Positions 7,918 through 16,768 of a DNA stretch of 45,728 bases are shown piece by piece. Below the pieces are notes generated by a model. It was not told the DNA's origin, made no database searches, and saw nothing but the letters and a program-made list of their open reading frames with translations. Numbering within the stretch: position 1 is the stretch's first letter; each line of letters begins with the position of its first letter. A program made the translations under genes and the position numbers. The stretch is from CAZHWR01 sp964536085 (lineage in GTDB: Bacteria; Bacillota; Clostridia; Oscillospirales; Ruminococcaceae): NCBI GenBank assembly GCA_964536085.1, contig CAZHWR010000012.1, positions 1 through 45,728 on the forward strand, in the 5' to 3' direction.

Positions 7918-9858
7918 TTAAATATCAAGATTCTGAACGTACTGTGCGTTTTGCTCAATAAATTCACGGCGCGGCGCGACCTTGTCCCCCATTAAAATGG
8001 TGAACGTTTCGTCCGCCTTAACCGCGTCCTCCATGGTTATTTTTATCATCGTCCTGCGTTCGGGATCCATTGTTGTTTCCCAAAGCTGTTCTGGATCCAT
8101 CTCGCCCAAGCCTTTGTACCGCTGAATCTCTACCTTTGCTCCCGATTCACCGGCAAGCTCTTTGATATATCCGTCGCGCTGTTCGTCCGAGTAAGCGTAC
8201 CGCACCTGTTTTCCTCGGCTGAGCTTATAAAGCGGCGGCTGCGCGATGTAAATGTGCCCCTGTTCGATAAGCGGACGCATAAATCGGAAGAAAAATGTTA
8301 AAAGCAGCGTTCTGATGTGGCTTCCGTCGACGTCCGCATCAGCCATGATTATGACCTTCTCGTAACGCAGCTTTTCTATTTCGAGCTCGCTTCCTATATT
8401 GCATCCGAGCGCCATTACCACAGGAGTCAGCTTATCGTTTCCGTAAACCTTGTCAAGCCGCGCTTTTTCAACGTTGAGCATCTTTCCCCACAGCGGCAGA
8501 ATCGCCTGAAAACGCCTGTCGCGTCCGCTTTTGGCGCTGCCTCCCGCGGAGTCTCCCTCGACGATATAAATCTCGGTACGGTCGGTGCCGCGCTCAGAGC
8601 AGTCCGCTAATTTTCCGGGAAGCGACGATGAAGAAAGCGCGTCTTTGCGACGGGTCAGCTCCCTCGCCTTTCTTGCCGCTTCTCTTGCGCGCTGCGCTCC
8701 GACAGCCTTGTCAAAAACAATCCTTGAAACGGCGGGGTTCTCTTCAAAATATGTGGAAAGCGAATCAAATACCAGCGAATCGACAAGCGAGCGCATTTCG
8801 GTGTTTCCGAGCTTGGTCTTTGTCTGACCTTCAAACTCGCACTCGGTCAGCTTGACCGACACCACTGCCGTTAAGCCCTCGCGTACATCCTCCCCGCTCA
8901 AATTCTTGTCGTTTTCCTTTAAAAGTCCGCTTTTTCTTCCGTAATCGTTGAATACCCTTGTCAGCGCGTTTTTAAATCCGGCCTCGTGCGTTCCGCCCTC
9001 GACTGTATGAATATTATTCGCGAACGAAAGCAGAACGTCGTTATAGCTGTCGTTGTACTGCATTGCGATTTCAACAATGCTGTCGCCCTCCTGACGGCTC
9101 AGGTATATGACTTCATCATGGAGGGCCTCAAGACCCTTCTTTTTATGAATGTATTCAACAAAGCTTCTGATTCCGCCCTCATACCGCAGGGATTCCGATT
9201 TGCCTTCGGAATCATCGCGTTTATCCTCAATGGATATTCTGACTCCGGCGTTTAAAAACGCCTGCTCGCGGAGACGCGTCAGCAAAATATCATATTCGTA
9301 CCTGGTGGTTTCAAAAATTTCCGGATCGGCTTTCCATACGACCTGTGTACCCTTTTTATCGGTTTTGCCGATTATTTTCATCTCTTCGTCATAGCTTCCG
9401 CGTTCAAATTTTTGATAGTGGATATTTTCGCCGTCGTATACCGTAAGCTCGAGCCATTCGCTCAGCGCGTTTACTACAGACGCTCCTACTCCGTGCAGAC
9501 CGCCGGAAACCTTATAGCCGCTTCCGCCGAATTTTCCGCCCGCGTGCAGAATGGTATAAACTACCGTTGCGGCGGATATGCCCTCTTTGGGGTGTATTCC
9601 CGTCGGGATGCCACGACCGTCGTCGGTAACCTTTACTATATCGCCGGGCAGTAACTCGACCTTGATTTCATCACAATAGCCGGCGAGCGCTTCGTCTATC
9701 GCGTTGTCGACTATTTCATAAACCAAATGGTGAAGCCCTTTGGGTCCTGTCGATCCGATATACATTCCCGGACGTTTTCTGACCGCTTCCAAGCCCTCCA
9801 GAACCTGTATCTGGCTTTCGTCGTATTCCTCGTTTACCGGCATATTTTCGTTTTCCAC
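7918..9858 (-). CDS. gyrB: DNA gyrase subunit B
   Basis: ATPase subunit of gyrase. The N-terminal GHKL ATPase has EIVDNAIDEALAGY, DDGRGIPTG and GLHGVGASVVNALS. The transducer domain follows, then the Toprim metal site with IVEGDSAGGSAKSGRDR and MADADVDGSHI, and the C-terminal RYKGLGEMDPEQLWETTMDP. At 646 residues it has the usual Gram-positive length, without the proteobacterial insert. The start is GTG at 9858, with GCGGAGG eight bases upstream. A TATAAT-like box lies at 9886-9891 (minus), but no good -35 box was found. Confidence 0.98.
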   Translation of the reverse strand: MENENMPVNEEYDESQIQVLEGLEAVRKRPGMYIGSTGPKGLHHLVYEIVDNAIDEALAGYCDEIKVELLPGDIVKVTDDGRGIPTGIHPKEGISAATVVYTILHAGGKFGGSGYKVSGGLHGVGASVVNALSEWLELTVYDGENIHYQKFERGSYDEEMKIIGKTDKKGTQVVWKADPEIFETTRYEYDILLTRLREQAFLNAGVRISIEDKRDDSEGKSESLRYEGGIRSFVEYIHKKKGLEALHDEVIYLSRQEGDSIVEIAMQYNDSYNDVLLSFANNIHTVEGGTHEAGFKNALTRVFNDYGRKSGLLKENDKNLSGEDVREGLTAVVSVKLTECEFEGQTKTKLGNTEMRSLVDSLVFDSLSTYFEENPAVSRIVFDKAVGAQRAREAARKARELTRRKDALSSSSLPGKLADCSERGTDRTEIYIVEGDSAGGSAKSGRDRRFQAILPLWGKMLNVEKARLDKVYGNDKLTPVVMALGCNIGSELEIEKLRYEKVIIMADADVDGSHIRTLLLTFFFRFMRPLIEQGHIYIAQPPLYKLSRGKQVRYAYSDEQRDGYIKELAGESGAKVEIQRYKGLGEMDPEQLWETTMDPERRTMIKITMEDAVKADETFTILMGDKVAPRREFIEQNAQYVQNLDI

Positions 9859-9907
9859 AATATAAACCTCCGCTTTGCTGTTATGATTATATTATCAATT
9901 TATATAT

Positions 9908-9941
9908 TGGGTTTTGCTTTTGTGCCGAAAAGCAAAATCCA
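9908..9941. repeat. inverted repeat upstream of gyrB
   Basis: A 14-bp stem (TGGGTTTTGCTTTT with its complement, one G-T wobble, 6-nt loop GTGCCG) in the remB-gyrB spacer. Neither side has a convincing T-run. It may be a leaky terminator of the dnaN-recF-remB unit or a regulatory hairpin for gyrB. Confidence 0.6.
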
Positions 9942-10009
9942 ACGCATAATGTAAAGTTACCGTTAATTCTTAATTTTCATTTTGTTTTATAATAACCGCG
10001 TCTTACTTT

Positions 10010-10270
10010 TTACAGATTGGTTTTTCCGCTTCTTTTTCTCAGCGTTGCCGCGCTAATCGGAGAGATGTAAACCTTTGGTCCTTGTTTTTTCGGCTGTGTT
10101 AAAACATACGAGCTCGGCATATCATATGAAACCGTAATAATATCCATATTTCCTTTGCGGTTTCGCAGGAAATCCTTGGTATCTTTCGAGACAGAGGTTT
10201 TTTCCATATCAAAAATGCCGATTATTTCATCGCTGTTTATCACTGTGTTCTTGCCTAAGTGAAGATACAT
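10010..10270 (-). CDS. remB: RemB-like DUF370 protein (YaaB family)
   Basis: An 86-residue protein with the family opening MYLHLGKNTVINSDEIIGIF and the closing region KVYISPISAATLRKRS. In Bacillus the homologue sits in the same slot between recF and gyrB. The related RemA/RemB proteins are DNA-binding regulators of matrix genes in B. subtilis. The role in Clostridia is not known, so the name is by homology and position. It overlaps the recF stop codon by one base, which indicates translational coupling. Confidence 0.85.
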   Translation of the reverse strand: MYLHLGKNTVINSDEIIGIFDMEKTSVSKDTKDFLRNRKGNMDIITVSYDMPSSYVLTQPKKQGPKVYISPISAATLRKRSGKTNL

Positions 10271-11394
10271 TATCCGCCCTCCGCTATGCTCTGATCGACT
10301 ATTCCGCCGTTTTTTATGTGAAAAACCTTGCCGCTTTTGTGCCTTGTTGTGTTCGCAGGATCACAACAGGTTATAAAAACCTGAAAATTATTGAGACGGT
10401 TCAACAGATATTCCTGCCTTGATTCGTCAAGCTCACTCAGAACGTCGTCAAACAATATCACGGGATTTTCCCCTGTTACGTCTTTTAAAATTCTCGCTTC
10501 GGACAATTTAAGAGTTAAAACCACGCTTCGCTTTTGCCCCTGAGAGCCGTAGCTTCTCACAGCCATTTGATTTATACTGAGTTCCAGATCGTCTCTGTGC
10601 ACTCCGGCTGAAGTGTATTTTAACACCGTATCCTTTTCCCGTGAATTATACAGAACATTATAATAAATATTAATATTGCTATCTGTATATTTTTTTATAT
10701 TCTCAGCAGCTTCAAAGACTGTAGATGAATATTCCAATTTCAATTTTTCCTTTGAAAAACCTTCATATATATCCGACGCATATTTTTTCAGGCGACTGAT
10801 ATAATCATTTCTGTAAATCGTTATAATAGTGCCCAACTTCGCAAGCTGCATATCCCAGATATCAAGCGTCCCTTCCAAAGACGGATACCTCTTAATATCC
10901 TTTAAAAGAGAATTTCGCTGATCTAAAACCTTTTCATACTGCGTCAGGTAATCTGAATATTTTATATTTACCTGCGAAATAGCGTCATCCAAAAAACGAC
11001 GGCGAACAGAGGGACCGTCTGCCGCAATATCCAGATGTACCGGGGAAAATATGACCGCGGAAAAATTTTGGCACAGCTCTGAGCTCGATTTAAGCTTGAC
11101 GTCATTTAATAAAATCGTCCTCTTTTTTTCTTCCAGACGAAGCTTTATATTTTGTTCGCGGCGGCTGTCCTGAAAATCAAGAGATAAATTGGCATATTCT
11201 TCTCCGTTTTGGATCATTTGAATATCCCGCGCGTTTTGAAAGCTTTTTTGCCCGGTGAAAAGCCAAATAGCCTCAAGTATATTGGTTTTTCCCTGGGCGT
11301 TTGAGCCGTATAAAATATTCATCTTCGGGTGAGCCGAAAGCTTTAAATCCCGAATATTTCTGAATTTTTCACAGCATATCCCTTTTATTTTCAC
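10270..11394 (-). CDS. recF: DNA replication and repair protein RecF
   Basis: SMC-like ATPase that helps load RecA at gaps together with RecO and RecR. The Walker A is GSNAQGKT (residues 30-37), the signature region is SYGSQGQKRSVVLTLKLSEA, and Walker B is VILFDDVLSELD. Its 374 residues fit the family. It overlaps the S4-domain gene by four bases (ATGA type) and the next gene by one, so the whole group is one operon. Its base composition is more AT-rich than gyrA. Confidence 0.97.
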   Translation of the reverse strand: MKIKGICCEKFRNIRDLKLSAHPKMNILYGSNAQGKTNILEAIWLFTGQKSFQNARDIQMIQNGEEYANLSLDFQDSRREQNIKLRLEEKKRTILLNDVKLKSSSELCQNFSAVIFSPVHLDIAADGPSVRRRFLDDAISQVNIKYSDYLTQYEKVLDQRNSLLKDIKRYPSLEGTLDIWDMQLAKLGTIITIYRNDYISRLKKYASDIYEGFSKEKLKLEYSSTVFEAAENIKKYTDSNINIYYNVLYNSREKDTVLKYTSAGVHRDDLELSINQMAVRSYGSQGQKRSVVLTLKLSEARILKDVTGENPVILFDDVLSELDESRQEYLLNRLNNFQVFITCCDPANTTRHKSGKVFHIKNGGIVDQSIAEGG

Positions 11395-11612
11395 TTATCA
11401 CACCGCACCGTAAATTCATAATCGTCGATTCTGATAACATCGCCCGCACGAAGCTTTTTACCACGCATAAGGCATTGTTCGCCATTTACAAAGCAAACTC
11501 CTTCAGCTACTTTTTTCTTTGCATGGCCTCCTGTTTCGGCGATCCCCGCAAATTTTAAAAAGCTGTCCAGCTTGATAAAATCGGTGTTTATATAAATATC
11601 GATTTTTTCCAT
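11391..11612 (-). CDS. yaaA: S4-domain RNA-binding protein, YaaA type
   Basis: A 73-residue protein that is a single S4 RNA-binding fold: INTDFIKLDSFLKFAGI, then GGHAKKKVAEGVCFVNGE and LRAGDVIRID. In Firmicutes this small protein is fixed between dnaN and recF and is thought to act on ribosomes or RNA. The position, length and motif all agree. It overlaps recF by four bases. Confidence 0.92.
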   Translation of the reverse strand: MEKIDIYINTDFIKLDSFLKFAGIAETGGHAKKKVAEGVCFVNGEQCLMRGKKLRAGDVIRIDDYEFTVRCDK

Positions 11613-11672
11613 TTCTTATTTTTTTGCCTCGCTGATTTGATTTTTTAATTATGAAAAAATAAAAGAAAAAGA

Positions 11673-12797
11673 TTATCCGTTCAATCTGACAGGAAGCACC
11701 AAAAATACAAATTTATCCGAATCGACAGGGGTTATTTTTATGGGCGCGCGGGAATTTGTCAATTCAAATCGGACGTCTTCTTCGCCGCATGCTTTTAATG
11801 CGTCTGTCATGTATTTATTATTAAAACCTATTTTAAGCTCGCTGCCGGAATATTCTATATCTATTCCGTCGCTGATTTTTCCGACTGTCGTCGTGCAGTT
11901 AATTTTTATATGGTTGTTGTCAAATACGCTGATAACAGGACTTTTTATTCTGTCTGTTATAATTATCGAAGCGCGGTCGATACAATTTATAAAATCGCGC
12001 ACATTTACAATTGCCGTGCTTTCGGCTTCTTCGGGAATAGCTGTTTTATAATCGTGGAAGCTGCCCTCAAGAAGCCGGGAAATTATATGATAACCGTTTA
12101 TTTCAAATATAATGTGTCTTATGCTGACACTTATATTGACTTCGTTTTTGGCTTTGTCGCCGTCGTCGTCCGATTCTTCGGGGATGAGCTTTAATATTTC
12201 AGAAAGGGTTTTTCCCGGAACTACAAATTTGAAATTTTCTTCTGTTTTAACCTGTTCTTTTCTGAGCGCCAAACGATATCCATCGATAGAAACCACATTC
12301 AAAACACCGTCTTCAATATCGAACAGCGAACCGGTATGAACAGGTGTCTGATCGGTCTGCGCTATTGCAAACAGCGTCTGTGATATCATGCTTTTCAATA
12401 TTTTGCCTTCGACTGTCAGTGTACGTTCGTCTTTCAAGGAAGGCATTTCAGGATATTCTGACGAATTTGTACCTAAAATAGTAAATTCAGCTCCGCCGGA
12501 TTTTATAACAGTCAAAAGCTTGTCGTCAGTTGTTATAGTGACTTCGTCGCCCGGAAGCTTTCTTAAAATATCGGATATTATCCGAGCGTTCAATATTACG
12601 GCTCCCGGTTTTAACTCGTTTACTTCAACAGTCTTTATTATTCCGAGTTCGAGATTATAGCCTGTGAGCGTCAGGCTGGAATTTTCACAGCTGAACAGGA
12701 TCCCCTCTAGCGCAATCAGAGTCGATTTCGGAGATACAGCCAGGCATACACTGTTCACAGCGTCGCTCAATAATTTTTTATCACATATAAAATTCAC
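11673..12797 (-). CDS. dnaN: DNA polymerase III beta subunit (sliding clamp)
   Basis: Ring-shaped clamp that tethers polymerase III to DNA. The 374-residue protein shows the three repeated clamp domains. Recognisable segments are LSDAVNSVCLAVSPKSTLIALEGI at the N-terminus, the middle MISQTLFAIAQTDQTPVHTG and VSIDGYRLALRK, and the C-terminal IKITPVDSDKFVFLVLPVRL. GTG at 12797 is preferred over the more upstream TTG because AAGGGA lies about six bases before it. It is the first gene after the candidate oriC and is co-directional with dnaA. Confidence 0.97.
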   Translation of the reverse strand: MNFICDKKLLSDAVNSVCLAVSPKSTLIALEGILFSCENSSLTLTGYNLELGIIKTVEVNELKPGAVILNARIISDILRKLPGDEVTITTDDKLLTVIKSGGAEFTILGTNSSEYPEMPSLKDERTLTVEGKILKSMISQTLFAIAQTDQTPVHTGSLFDIEDGVLNVVSIDGYRLALRKEQVKTEENFKFVVPGKTLSEILKLIPEESDDDGDKAKNEVNISVSIRHIIFEINGYHIISRLLEGSFHDYKTAIPEEAESTAIVNVRDFINCIDRASIIITDRIKSPVISVFDNNHIKINCTTTVGKISDGIDIEYSGSELKIGFNNKYMTDALKACGEEDVRFELTNSRAPIKITPVDSDKFVFLVLPVRLNG

Positions 12798-12864
12798 AAT
12801 AGCATCCCTTTCATAATACAAGTTTTTTTAACATTGAAAAAATATGCCCTGCGCTTCAGCACGC

Positions 12865-13065
12865 TTTTAAAAAAAATAATAATATATTATATAGTAGTAA
12901 TAGTAGGTGTTGTTTAAACTGTTAAAAAGTGAATAAACGCCGTTATTTTCTTATTAAAAGCATTTATTTTTTTTGACATCCGGCTGTTGCAAAAGTGTAA
13001 AAGAAAAATTTAGTAAAAAGTTGCTGACATAAATGTTGATTACAATATGTTGATTGTTGAAAAGT
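12865..13065. other. candidate oriC: AT-rich unwinding element, DnaA-trios and degenerate DnaA boxes
   Basis: The dnaN-dnaA spacer holds a run of pure A/T (about 12867-12893). Directly beside it are five triplets, TAG TAG TAA TAG TAG (12892-12906), which fit the DnaA-trio rule (5'-[T/A]A[G/A]). On the other side lie near-consensus DnaA boxes read on the minus strand: TTATTCACT (12928-12936), TTTTACACT (12994-13002) and TTTTCAACA (13055-13063), plus TGTTGAT repeats at 13034 and 13048. No perfect box is present here. The order boxes-trios-AT is that of the Bacillus unwinding region. Gene orientation diverges around this area, as expected of an origin. Confidence 0.65.
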
Positions 13066-13078
13066 CTGTTTATAATTT

Positions 13079-14431
13079 TTAAATTTTCGCTTTGATGTTT
13101 TTAATTGTATCTTCGATTATTTCGCGGTAGTGAGTGTCAGTCGCCATTGATTTTTCTACTTTTTTTATTGTATATACCATAGTGGCGTGATCTCTGCCGT
13201 TAAATTCCTTGCCGATAGCTTCCAAGGACATTTGTGTTATCTGACGGATTATGTAAACCGCGGTCTGGCGAGCAAGCGAAATCTGAGCGTTTTTCTTTTT
13301 TGAACGTATATCGTCTTCTGTTACTCCGAAGGTTTTTGAAACCTCGTTCACTATCTTTTCGACCGTTACAGGTTCCGGCTGACTGTCGTTCAAAACGTCT
13401 CTTATAACGTTTTGGGCTATTGCTATAGAGGGATGAGCGCTGGTGAAAAGCTGGTTTGCTTTCATTTTTTTAACGGTTCCCTCAAGCTGCCTGATATCGC
13501 TTTTAAGTCGTTTTGCTATGTATGCCGCTACTTCGTCGGGCATGTCAAGCTTGAGCATTTCCGCCTTGCGCTTTATTATAGCGAGCCTGGTTTCGTAGTC
13601 CGGGAAGGAAATATCCGCCATCAGGCCCGATTCAAATCGGTTTCTTATACGTTCTTCCAACGTTTTGATGTCCTTCGGAGGACGGTCTGAGGTAAGAATG
13701 ATTTGTTTTCCCTGCTGATAAAGTTCGTTGAAGGTGTGAAAAAATTCCTCCTGTGTACTCTCTTTGCCTGCGATGAATTGAATATCGTCCAGCAAAAGGA
13801 TATCGGCGTTGCGGTATTTTAAATGAAAATCGTCAAGATTTCGGGATTTTTTAAGAGAATTTACGAGCTCGTTTGTGAAACACTCTGAATTTTCAAATAC
13901 GATTTTTTTTTCGGGATTTTTCTCTTTAACATAGTTTGTTATCGCAAGCATAAGATGCGTTTTTCCGAGACCTGAAGGACCGTATATAAAAAGCGGATTG
14001 TTAAATTTTGTATTTTGGTTCTGCGCGACGGCGCGGCAGGCGGCGTGAGCAAATTCGTTTGACTTTCCGACTATAAATGTATCAAATGTATACTCGTATT
14101 TTTTGTCGAAACGCTCGAAATCTATAGTGTGAGCTTCCTCTTCATCATCCGGAACGACATATGTGTCGTCGGGCTTTCCGGTGTCTTTTTCCGAAAGAAT
14201 TTTAATATCGACGTCGTAACCCATGACCTCGCGGAAGCAATCTTTTAAAAGACGCATATATTTGTCGTTTAAAATGCCTTTGTGGAAATCTTCCTTTACA
14301 AATAAAATAGCGGTGTCGTTTTCAAAATCCATCGGCTCGACAGGCTTTATCCACAGATTGTAGGAAACATCGGTGATGCTTTCGGAGCAGAGTTTTTTGA
14401 CATACCCAAAAACGTCGGCAAACGATTCCAT
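13079..14431 (-). CDS. dnaA: chromosomal replication initiator protein DnaA
   Basis: AAA+ initiator that binds DnaA boxes and opens oriC. Domain I is at the N-terminus (LWIKPVEPMDFENDTAILFV). The AAA+ domain has NPLFIYGPSGLGKTHLMLAI (Walker A), DILLLDDIQFIAGKESTQEE (Walker B) and the arginine-finger region LEERIRNRFESGLMADI. Domain IV carries the signature FNGRDHATMVYTIKKVE. Its 450 residues are typical. The ATG is preceded by AAGAGTGA. It has its own promoter at 14546-14574. Confidence 0.98.
   Translation of the reverse strand: MESFADVFGYVKKLCSESITDVSYNLWIKPVEPMDFENDTAILFVKEDFHKGILNDKYMRLLKDCFREVMGYDVDIKILSEKDTGKPDDTYVVPDDEEEAHTIDFERFDKKYEYTFDTFIVGKSNEFAHAACRAVAQNQNTKFNNPLFIYGPSGLGKTHLMLAITNYVKEKNPEKKIVFENSECFTNELVNSLKKSRNLDDFHLKYRNADILLLDDIQFIAGKESTQEEFFHTFNELYQQGKQIILTSDRPPKDIKTLEERIRNRFESGLMADISFPDYETRLAIIKRKAEMLKLDMPDEVAAYIAKRLKSDIRQLEGTVKKMKANQLFTSAHPSIAIAQNVIRDVLNDSQPEPVTVEKIVNEVSKTFGVTEDDIRSKKKNAQISLARQTAVYIIRQITQMSLEAIGKEFNGRDHATMVYTIKKVEKSMATDTHYREIIEDTIKNIKAKI
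14347..14355 (+). other. perfect DnaA box inside the dnaA 5' coding region
   Basis: TTATCCACA matches the consensus exactly. It lies in the codons for LWIKP of dnaA domain I, about 200 bp from the dnaA promoter. It may serve dnaA autoregulation or origin function, but a single nonamer can also occur by chance. Confidence 0.4.
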
Positions 14432-14545
14432 AATAAATCACTCTTTCATAAATATTTCTTATAGACAGCTCCGCAAAAGAATTCGGAGGTAATTTATTCC
14501 GATAAGGATAAAAGCACACAACCCCATCCTTTTTATACGAATAAT

Positions 14546-14574
14546 ATTATATCAAATTTCGAGGACTTTTTCAA
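14546..14574 (-). promoter_or_regulatory. dnaA promoter
   Basis: On the minus strand, TTGAAA (14569-14574), a 17-bp spacer and TATAAT (14546-14551) lie about 115 bp before the dnaA start. The leader contains a small CTCCG/CGGAG hairpin near 14468-14487. Confidence 0.85.
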
Positions 14575-14669
14575 GTGAATTGCGCTTTGTATTCTAATTT
14601 AGTTATATATTTATAAATGTATGGCTTTTAAGTGGTCAACGATAATGAATTTTAAGTTTAAAAAATTTA

Positions 14670-14698
14670 TTGACAAAACTTGTAATATTTGCTATAAT
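14670..14698 (+). promoter_or_regulatory. promoter of the secreted protease
   Basis: Perfect consensus: TTGACA (14670-14675), a 17-bp spacer and TATAAT (14693-14698). A second TTGACA at 14703-14708, with TAAATT 17 bp further on, may be an overlapping weaker promoter. Confidence 0.9.
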
Positions 14699-14759
14699 AA
14701 TATTGACAAATAATAAATATTTTGTTAAATTTTAGTATTTGTAATTAGGAGGTATTATT

Positions 14760-16064
14760 ATGAAAAAGAAAAAATTTACAGCACTGGGATTAGTAATGAT
14801 TGTTTCTTTGCAATTACTTACTTTCAGCGGTATTGCACAGGAAAATGAAGTTTTGGAAACGCAGGCGAATGAAAGCAAAGGTGATGAAAAGTTTAAATTA
14901 ACAGATGAATATTTAGAAACGGAAAATCATGCTTTGGAACAATATATTGAACTAAAATCAGAACATAAAAATTTAAAAAAAGAGAAAGATTTTAACGATA
15001 ATTTCGGCGGCGCATATATTAATGACGACGGTAATTTAACTGTATTGATACAACAGGAATCTGATTTTATAGTTAATAAGAGTACAAATGCCGTTGTAAA
15101 ATTTTCTCAGAATACTCTGGATAATGCCGATGAAGCGGAAATAAAGGAAGAAAATTCTTACACAAATGTACTTGACGACACTGTAATTTACAAAACAGCA
15201 AAATTTTCTTTGAGCTATTTGAATTCGCTTCAAAAATATATAAGTGCTCATATGGATGATTTGGGTATAAATATTTCCGCGGTTGATGAAATTAATAATG
15301 TTATAGAGATTGGAATAGGCGATTTATCAGTTTCAGAGGATATAATAGCTAATCTTAATCAGAATTTTGACGGTTTTGACAGAGATGCAGTTAATTTTGA
15401 AATAGCTGATATTGAGAGGACTGCTACTACATCATTTCCTGGAAGAGCATTATCAAATTCTACAAAAGGCCTCATTGCAACATCTGGTTTTAATGCGAAA
15501 GATACGGCTACAGGAAAATACGGTGTAGTATCAGCGGGACATTTTGCAAGTATAGGAGATACTATAAAAAATAAAAACGGAACAGTATTAGGAAAAGCGT
15601 CAAAATCACAGGTAAGTAATAAAATAGATGCATCTTTTACTCCGTTTAATAATAGTACGGATTATACTCCAACATATAAAATCAACGGAAATTCAGGGAC
15701 GGTAATTGAAGGTTATATAAAAGTTGCTGATTTACCAGTGGGATATCTTATTACAAAGTACGGAATTGGCGAATATAAAGATGGAACCGTTACGACTAGT
15801 GTAGGAAATATCTTAAGTGTTAATGTTTCCGCAGGTAATTTATCAAATTTGTTTTCTGCTGACTGTATTTCATATCAAGGTGACAGCGGTGGAGCAATCG
15901 TTCATAGAAGAGCAAGTGATTCAACAGGAAAATTGTTATATACGCTTGCAGGAATAACACATGGATATTATTATACCGGAACAGATAAAGGATACGGAAA
16001 TTTAATAGGGGTAAAAGCGGGATATATTTTAGCGAAATTTGATTTGGCGTTATACGCGTATTAG
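14760..16064 (+). CDS. secreted chymotrypsin-like (S1 family) serine protease
   Basis: A 434-residue pre-pro-protease. A Sec signal peptide (MKKKKFTALGLVMIVSLQLL, then TFSGIA) is followed by a long, charged pro-region up to about residue 225. A streptogrisin-like catalytic domain comes next. The catalytic triad is visible as His261 (VVSAGHFA), Asp290 (NKIDASF) and Ser376 (YQGDSGGA). The ATG has TAGGAGG eight bases upstream and its own strong promoter. The gene is far more AT-rich than dnaA or rpmH on either side, which suggests transfer into the origin region. The substrate is unknown. Two lipoprotein genes follow on the same strand with 25 bases between the first and this gene. Confidence 0.88.
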   Translation: MKKKKFTALGLVMIVSLQLLTFSGIAQENEVLETQANESKGDEKFKLTDEYLETENHALEQYIELKSEHKNLKKEKDFNDNFGGAYINDDGNLTVLIQQESDFIVNKSTNAVVKFSQNTLDNADEAEIKEENSYTNVLDDTVIYKTAKFSLSYLNSLQKYISAHMDDLGINISAVDEINNVIEIGIGDLSVSEDIIANLNQNFDGFDRDAVNFEIADIERTATTSFPGRALSNSTKGLIATSGFNAKDTATGKYGVVSAGHFASIGDTIKNKNGTVLGKASKSQVSNKIDASFTPFNNSTDYTPTYKINGNSGTVIEGYIKVADLPVGYLITKYGIGEYKDGTVTTSVGNILSVNVSAGNLSNLFSADCISYQGDSGGAIVHRRASDSTGKLLYTLAGITHGYYYTGTDKGYGNLIGVKAGYILAKFDLALYAY

Positions 16065-16089
16065 AAAAATTAAAAGGAGGAGTTTTATT

Positions 16090-16584
16090 ATGAAAAAAAC
16101 ATTATCGATTTTAATTGCAGTCATTATGGGGTTGTTCAGCTTCACCGCGTGCAGCAGTGAAGCTGCGGATTCAGCCGCAGTTTCAGGCGGCGGTTCCGAC
16201 ATCATAACCGAAGATGATTTGGAAATGACGATAGATGTTCCCAAGACCGAATTAAAGGTTGGAGACAGCGTCACGGTCACGGCGAGGATCTACAACCGGT
16301 CGGGAGAGGATATAGAAATCGTGAACGACATTCCCGAACAGGAAATCTCGATTGCGATTATCAAAAAAGGAACCAAGCCGCAGTTTACGTCGACGGCGAT
16401 CGCGCGCGATGCAAGCATTTTTAAAAAGGATGCGTACATCGAAAAAATATACGAATACACGGCCGAAAGCGCGGGCGAATACCAGGTCGCCGCAACTGGA
16501 TGTATAGAGGTGAAAAGCGCAGACGGGGTGCAATCGGTGTCTTTGGAGGTACAATACACCGATATCGTTGTAAAAAAAGAATAG
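16090..16584 (+). CDS. lipoprotein with Ig-like domain, copy 1
   Basis: A 164-residue lipoprotein. The signal peptide with lipobox FTAC places Cys21 as the lipidated residue (MKKTLSILIAVIMGLFSFTA, then CSSEA). A Ser/Ala/Gly linker follows, then one beta-rich domain with DVPKTELKVGDSVTVTARIY and GEYQVAATGCIEV, which looks like a bacterial Ig-like or protease-inhibitor-like fold. ATG 16090 has AAAGGAGG nine bases before it; an upstream in-frame start inside the protease gene is not credible. Probably anchored on the outer face of the membrane. A role in protecting against the neighbouring protease is only a guess from position. Confidence 0.82.
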   Translation: MKKTLSILIAVIMGLFSFTACSSEAADSAAVSGGGSDIITEDDLEMTIDVPKTELKVGDSVTVTARIYNRSGEDIEIVNDIPEQEISIAIIKKGTKPQFTSTAIARDASIFKKDAYIEKIYEYTAESAGEYQVAATGCIEVKSADGVQSVSLEVQYTDIVVKKE

Positions 16585-16692
16585 AAAAATAGAACAAGAA
16601 AACGCTATCTTTTTTTCGTTTGCACGCTGTTCATTATAACGGCGGTTTTTTGTGCCGTATATACCAAAAAGTTATTGACAAAGCGGATTTAT

Positions 16693-16743
16693 AAAGCGGG
16701 ATATATTTTAGCGAAATTTGATTTGTCATTATACGCGTATTAA
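16693..16743 (+). pseudogene. fossil of the protease 3' end
   Basis: These 17 codons read KAGYILAKFDLSLYAY and stop. They differ from the real protease C-terminus by one residue (Ala to Ser). There is no start and no upstream protease sequence, so this is the left edge of the duplicated unit, not a gene. Confidence 0.85.
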
Positions 16744-16768
16744 AAAAATTAAAAGAAGGAGTTTTATT

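Noticed and set aside
9851..9859. TTTTCCACA at the gyrB start as a DnaA box
   Set aside because: It encodes the first residues of gyrB, stands alone, and such nonamers occur by chance (another lies near 3820 in the AraC gene).
16675..16707. Promoter before lipoprotein copy 2
   Set aside because: TTGACA is present, but no acceptable -10 box lies at 16-18 bp; the T/A-rich sequence further on is part of the copied protease tail.
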